Source: Phascolomyces articulosus (taxonomy: Eukaryota > Mucoromycota > Mucoromycetes > Mucorales > Lichtheimiaceae). Taken from it: a DNA stretch of 64,000 nucleotides. Both the position numbers and the translations under genes were made by a program. Positions 61,234 to 64,000 of this stretch are shown one piece after another. Each line of letters begins with the position of its first letter. Positions within the stretch are counted from its first letter, which is position 1. Location: assembly GCA_025677815.1 (NCBI GenBank), contig JAIXMP010000022.1:124001-188000 (forward strand), written 5' to 3'. The notes below the pieces were generated by a model, which had not been told where the DNA came from, ran no database searches, and worked only from the letters and a program-made list of their open reading frames with translations.

Positions 61234-63021
61234 CTAGTTTTTATCAGATGATGCATGTGCAGATGTTGCTGTTGTATTATCGTTATCTTTTTGTCGTTGT
61301 TCAAATACAAGTGATCGAAGGACCCGATTCTAAATCAATGGAATAAATATCTATCATCAGTATATATATGTATACATTTATATATATAACGGGGAGAGAA
61401 AACTCCATTTACCTCAACTTGCAAATCATGTAGTTGTCGTTTCAGGTCTTCTGTTTCATTATATTTGGACTGGTATTTCGCATTCAGTGAAGATTCTAAA
61501 TGACGATATTGTTCTGATAATTGGTTATACGCATTGCGTAATGAATCTGTTTCATCAGCACTATTTTGTCGTAGAGGATCTGGTAAATTAGGTCTTGGAT
61601 AAGAGGTATATTCTGAACTACTGGTTGGGGTTGTATTGGTAGGTGGAGGTAATACAATACGATGTTGAGAAGGAGAAGTAGTCGAAGGAAGAGGAGGTGA
61701 ACGTGGGGTCGTAGTATTATGTGAATCAGGATGTGGGTGTTGTGGTGTAGTACTCGTGGGTGAAGTTTGTTGTGGTGGTGGTGGTTGACTTGTATGAAGT
61801 TGGTGGTGGCGTAAATCAAGTTGTGGAATCGGCGGCCGATTATTATTGGAAGGTGAGTGGCGTTGTTGTTGTTGTGACGATTCATTGCCAGTTGTAGCCG
61901 ATTGTTGTTGCTGTACTTGTTCTCTTCGTCTGTTTTGTCTATAATGACAGGCAGAACCACCTTCTGTTCTTTGGTGTCGATTTAATGCATCTAATCTTGA
62001 AAATGAACGTTGACACATACTACAAACATAAGGTCGTTCTCCTGTATGTAATTTTTGATGTCGTTTAAGATCGTGTAGTCGTCGAAATTTAGAATCACAA
62101 GAATCACACTATTATTATTAAAAAAATCATGTTAATAATAAATAAAGAAGGAAAGCTATCATCTTCCCCCCTTTCTCTTTGTCTATTTTATTTTCTCCTC
62201 AAAAGCAACAAAAAAATAAAATAAAGAGAGAACCAAGCCAAAAGACCTAAAAACAACAACTCCTATTTTTTTTATATATAGAAATATATATATTTATATA
62301 CCTTGTAAGGTCGTTCCATGGAATGCGTAGCAAAATGTGATTTAAGATTATGCGCCCGGCTAAATGTTTGATCACATTGTGTACATGTAAATGGCTTGGA
62401 TTGATGAGAATTATCACGTCGTTTTGTAATTTGTTTGTTGACTGAAAAGGATGTATATAATCCACCATCATGGGTATGCTTCGATGACCCTACAGTATAT
62501 GTATTATTTCCTACTCGATAGGTATTATCATGAGGGGGTGGAGGTGCTTCTTGATGATGATGATGTTGGTATGGATGTGATTGTTGTTGTGATGGTGGTG
62601 GTGAAGAGGAGGATGTAGATGAGGATGAATATGGTTGAAGCTGCGGAGAAGTAGAAAGATGAGGCGGAGGAGGCGCTGTTGATACTCCTCCTGCTACTGG
62701 TGCTGGTGTTGATTGGTGTGCAAGTGGTTGTTGCTGTTGTTGTGTAGAAGCAGAAGAAGAGACCTGAGGTGCGGCAGGAGAAACAGGTGTTGGTAAATGA
62801 GCAGGCCAACTTGATTGTGGAGCTTCATTGGTACGAGTAGAAATACTTAGAGTATCATTACTACTCCTTGGCATGGGAGTGTTTTCAATTTTATTATCAT
62901 TATTATTTGCTGAATTAGGACGGTTTAACAATGAAGAAATGGAAGAAGACGTGGGAGTTGTTGCAGGAGTTGTTGTTGTCACAGGTGGTCGCGGTGAAGT
63001 GAGTGGTGAAGTTGTAGACAT
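61234..63021 (-). CDS. C2H2 zinc-finger transcription factor with C-terminal coiled coil
   Basis: Three exons on the minus strand, 62302..63021, 61413..62108 and 61234..61329; 503 residues. Long Ser/Thr/Pro/Gln-rich N-terminus, then three fingers. Finger 1 'FTCTQCDQTFSRAHNLKSHF' closes with ATH (about 211-233). Finger 2 starts exactly at an exon edge: 'CDSCDSKFRRLHDLKRHQ', then KLH. Finger 3 is 'YVCSMCQRSFSRLDALNRHQ', then RTEGGSACH. Linkers MERPYK and TGERPY are the classic type. Finger 3 is atypical: its last ligand is a Cys or His after an 8-9-residue gap. After a Gln/Pro/His-rich stretch comes a heptad-type helix ('SLRNAYNQLSEQYRHLESSL', 'EDLKRQLHDLQVENRVLRSL') that could dimerise. DNA target unknown. 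Start: ATG at 63021, preceded by a TATATA tract. Confidence 0.85.
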
Positions 63022-64000
63022 ATTAATATATATATATATATAAATATCAGAAAAGGAAGAAAGTAAAAAAAAAAAAGAGAGAGAGAGAAAGAGAGAAAGA
63101 AAGAGGAAACGATAAAAAATAAGGCGTAGCAAAAAAAAAAAAATGATTTTTTTTAGCACAAGTGGAAAAAACCGCCTGCGCCTCATCTTTTTTAAGTTTA
63201 GCCTTTTTAAACACGATGCCTTGTTGAGTAATAAAATGTCCTACATGAATAATTATAACATATACTTAACTGCACCCTAATATAAAAAAAATGAGGATGA
63301 CTTTTTTTATATTGTGGCTGAACAAGGCTTGGCTTGATAATGATATGTAACTTTTTTATTTCTTACTTTCTTTTCTCTTTTTGATAACTCTCTCTATTTC
63401 ATATATATATTAAGATAAATATCTATTGAGTATCGATATATTCTCGCTATAAAAATATTCATTATTTTGAAAAAAAAAAAAAAACACAATAATCTTATTT
63501 TTCGGTCAAGTAGCCTATTCGGTATAGAAATCCATGATTGCATTATATCACATAATGTATATATAAAAACACAATGTGAAGCAAGGGGGTGTACAGGATT
63601 TTCTTAATGATTGGCGGGGGGTTTTTTTCTCTTTGGCGTAGTGAGGTCTTTTGATTGGCAGGAAGTGAAATTCATGATAGCGGCTGTAATTTTAAGTTGA
63701 ATTATTGTCCCTTCTTATAAATAGGTAATGATAGTCCATTCAGCTGGCTCCTTACAGTCGGAAGAGCCATTTCACGGTGAGATGAACCAACTGCGTGATT
63801 TTTATTGGTTTTTCCCTAATTTCACGTTCGCTGGTGGATATCTTTTTACTGCGCCTTAATTTTTTACCTTTGCCTCCATGTACTTTTTTCTGACAATATT
63901 TAGTACCAGTTTTTTTTATTTAAATTACTATACCATTTATTTTATTGTGATGATTATAGCACAAGTAATGTGACCGAATTGCAAGTGGTAGTAGTGCAAG
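63022..64000. other. Upstream region of the zinc-finger gene, window edge
   Basis: 979 bp. Purine-rich tract 63050-63115 (a pyrimidine tract on the gene's strand). Further right, 63600-63850 is richer in G+C, with CCAAT-like ATTGGC words and a TATAAATA at about 63716-63723 that could serve a gene beyond the window. No coding sequence recognised. Confidence 0.45.

Overview
This window is nuclear DNA from a filamentous fungus, most likely an early-diverging one (Mucoromycota, probably Mucorales). It is AT-rich. Genes are compact and split by many introns, mostly 45-130 bp with GT..AG ends. The proteins are fungal housekeeping families with long Asn/Gln/Ser/Thr/Pro runs. A LINE reverse-transcriptase tail of a type I associate with Mucorales and a probable minor-spliceosome (U12) intron also fit. 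The phylum is inference; no rRNA or tRNA gene is present to test it. Exon boundaries were chosen by hand from splice signals and reading frame.

Layout. 1-10.6 kb, plus strand: 3' part of an MSC2/ZnT5-type zinc transporter, the mRNA exporter MEX67/NXF1 (apparently without its UBA-like tail), an eisosome PIL1/LSP1 BAR protein, and a PLP enzyme of the isopenicillin-N-epimerase/EGT2 type. 10.9-12.4 kb, minus: an alpha-arrestin. 12.4-20.0 kb: a gene-free mobile-element graveyard with short tandem repeats, a LINE tail, a 667-bp terminal-inverted-repeat element, a tRNA-like SINE head, duplicated ~80-bp units and a broken TnpB/Fanzor-like RuvC nuclease gene. 20.0-24.6 kb, plus: PAN2 deadenylase. 24.7-25.0 kb, minus: MZT1, a very small gamma-tubulin-complex gene. 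26.1-28.0 kb, plus: FYRN/FYRC (TBRG1-like) protein.

28.3-33.4 kb, minus: a single-pass membrane DUF4097-like protein and TRM2 tRNA m5U methyltransferase. 34.1-34.7 kb, plus: a small protein with a perfect PCNA-binding box. 34.9-37.7 kb, minus: a large unknown protein. 39.7-41.9 kb, minus: NADPH-cytochrome P450 reductase. 43.0-44.3 kb, plus: inositol polyphosphate multikinase, whose first intron looks like an AT-AC U12 intron. 44.7-45.9 kb: decayed retroelement. 46.3-50.7 kb, minus: a PMS1/MLH2-type MutL homologue with an apparent one-base frame break. 51.1-52.0 kb, minus: F-box-like protein. 54.6-56.2 kb, plus: RNA polymerase I subunit A49 with telo-boxes upstream. 57.5-60.7 kb, plus: AF10-like PHD/extended-PHD protein. 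61.2-63.0 kb, minus: C2H2 zinc-finger regulator.

There is no operon logic. The genes are unrelated housekeeping units in convergent, divergent or tandem order. Gene expression is a loose common theme: mRNA export (MEX67), poly(A) shortening (PAN2), tRNA modification (TRM2), Pol I (A49) and chromatin reading (AF10-like, FYR protein). The most interesting items are the Fanzor-like remnant, the U12-type intron, the decayed second copy of a MutL exon at 2.7 kb, and the inverted-repeat element beside the Fanzor remnant.
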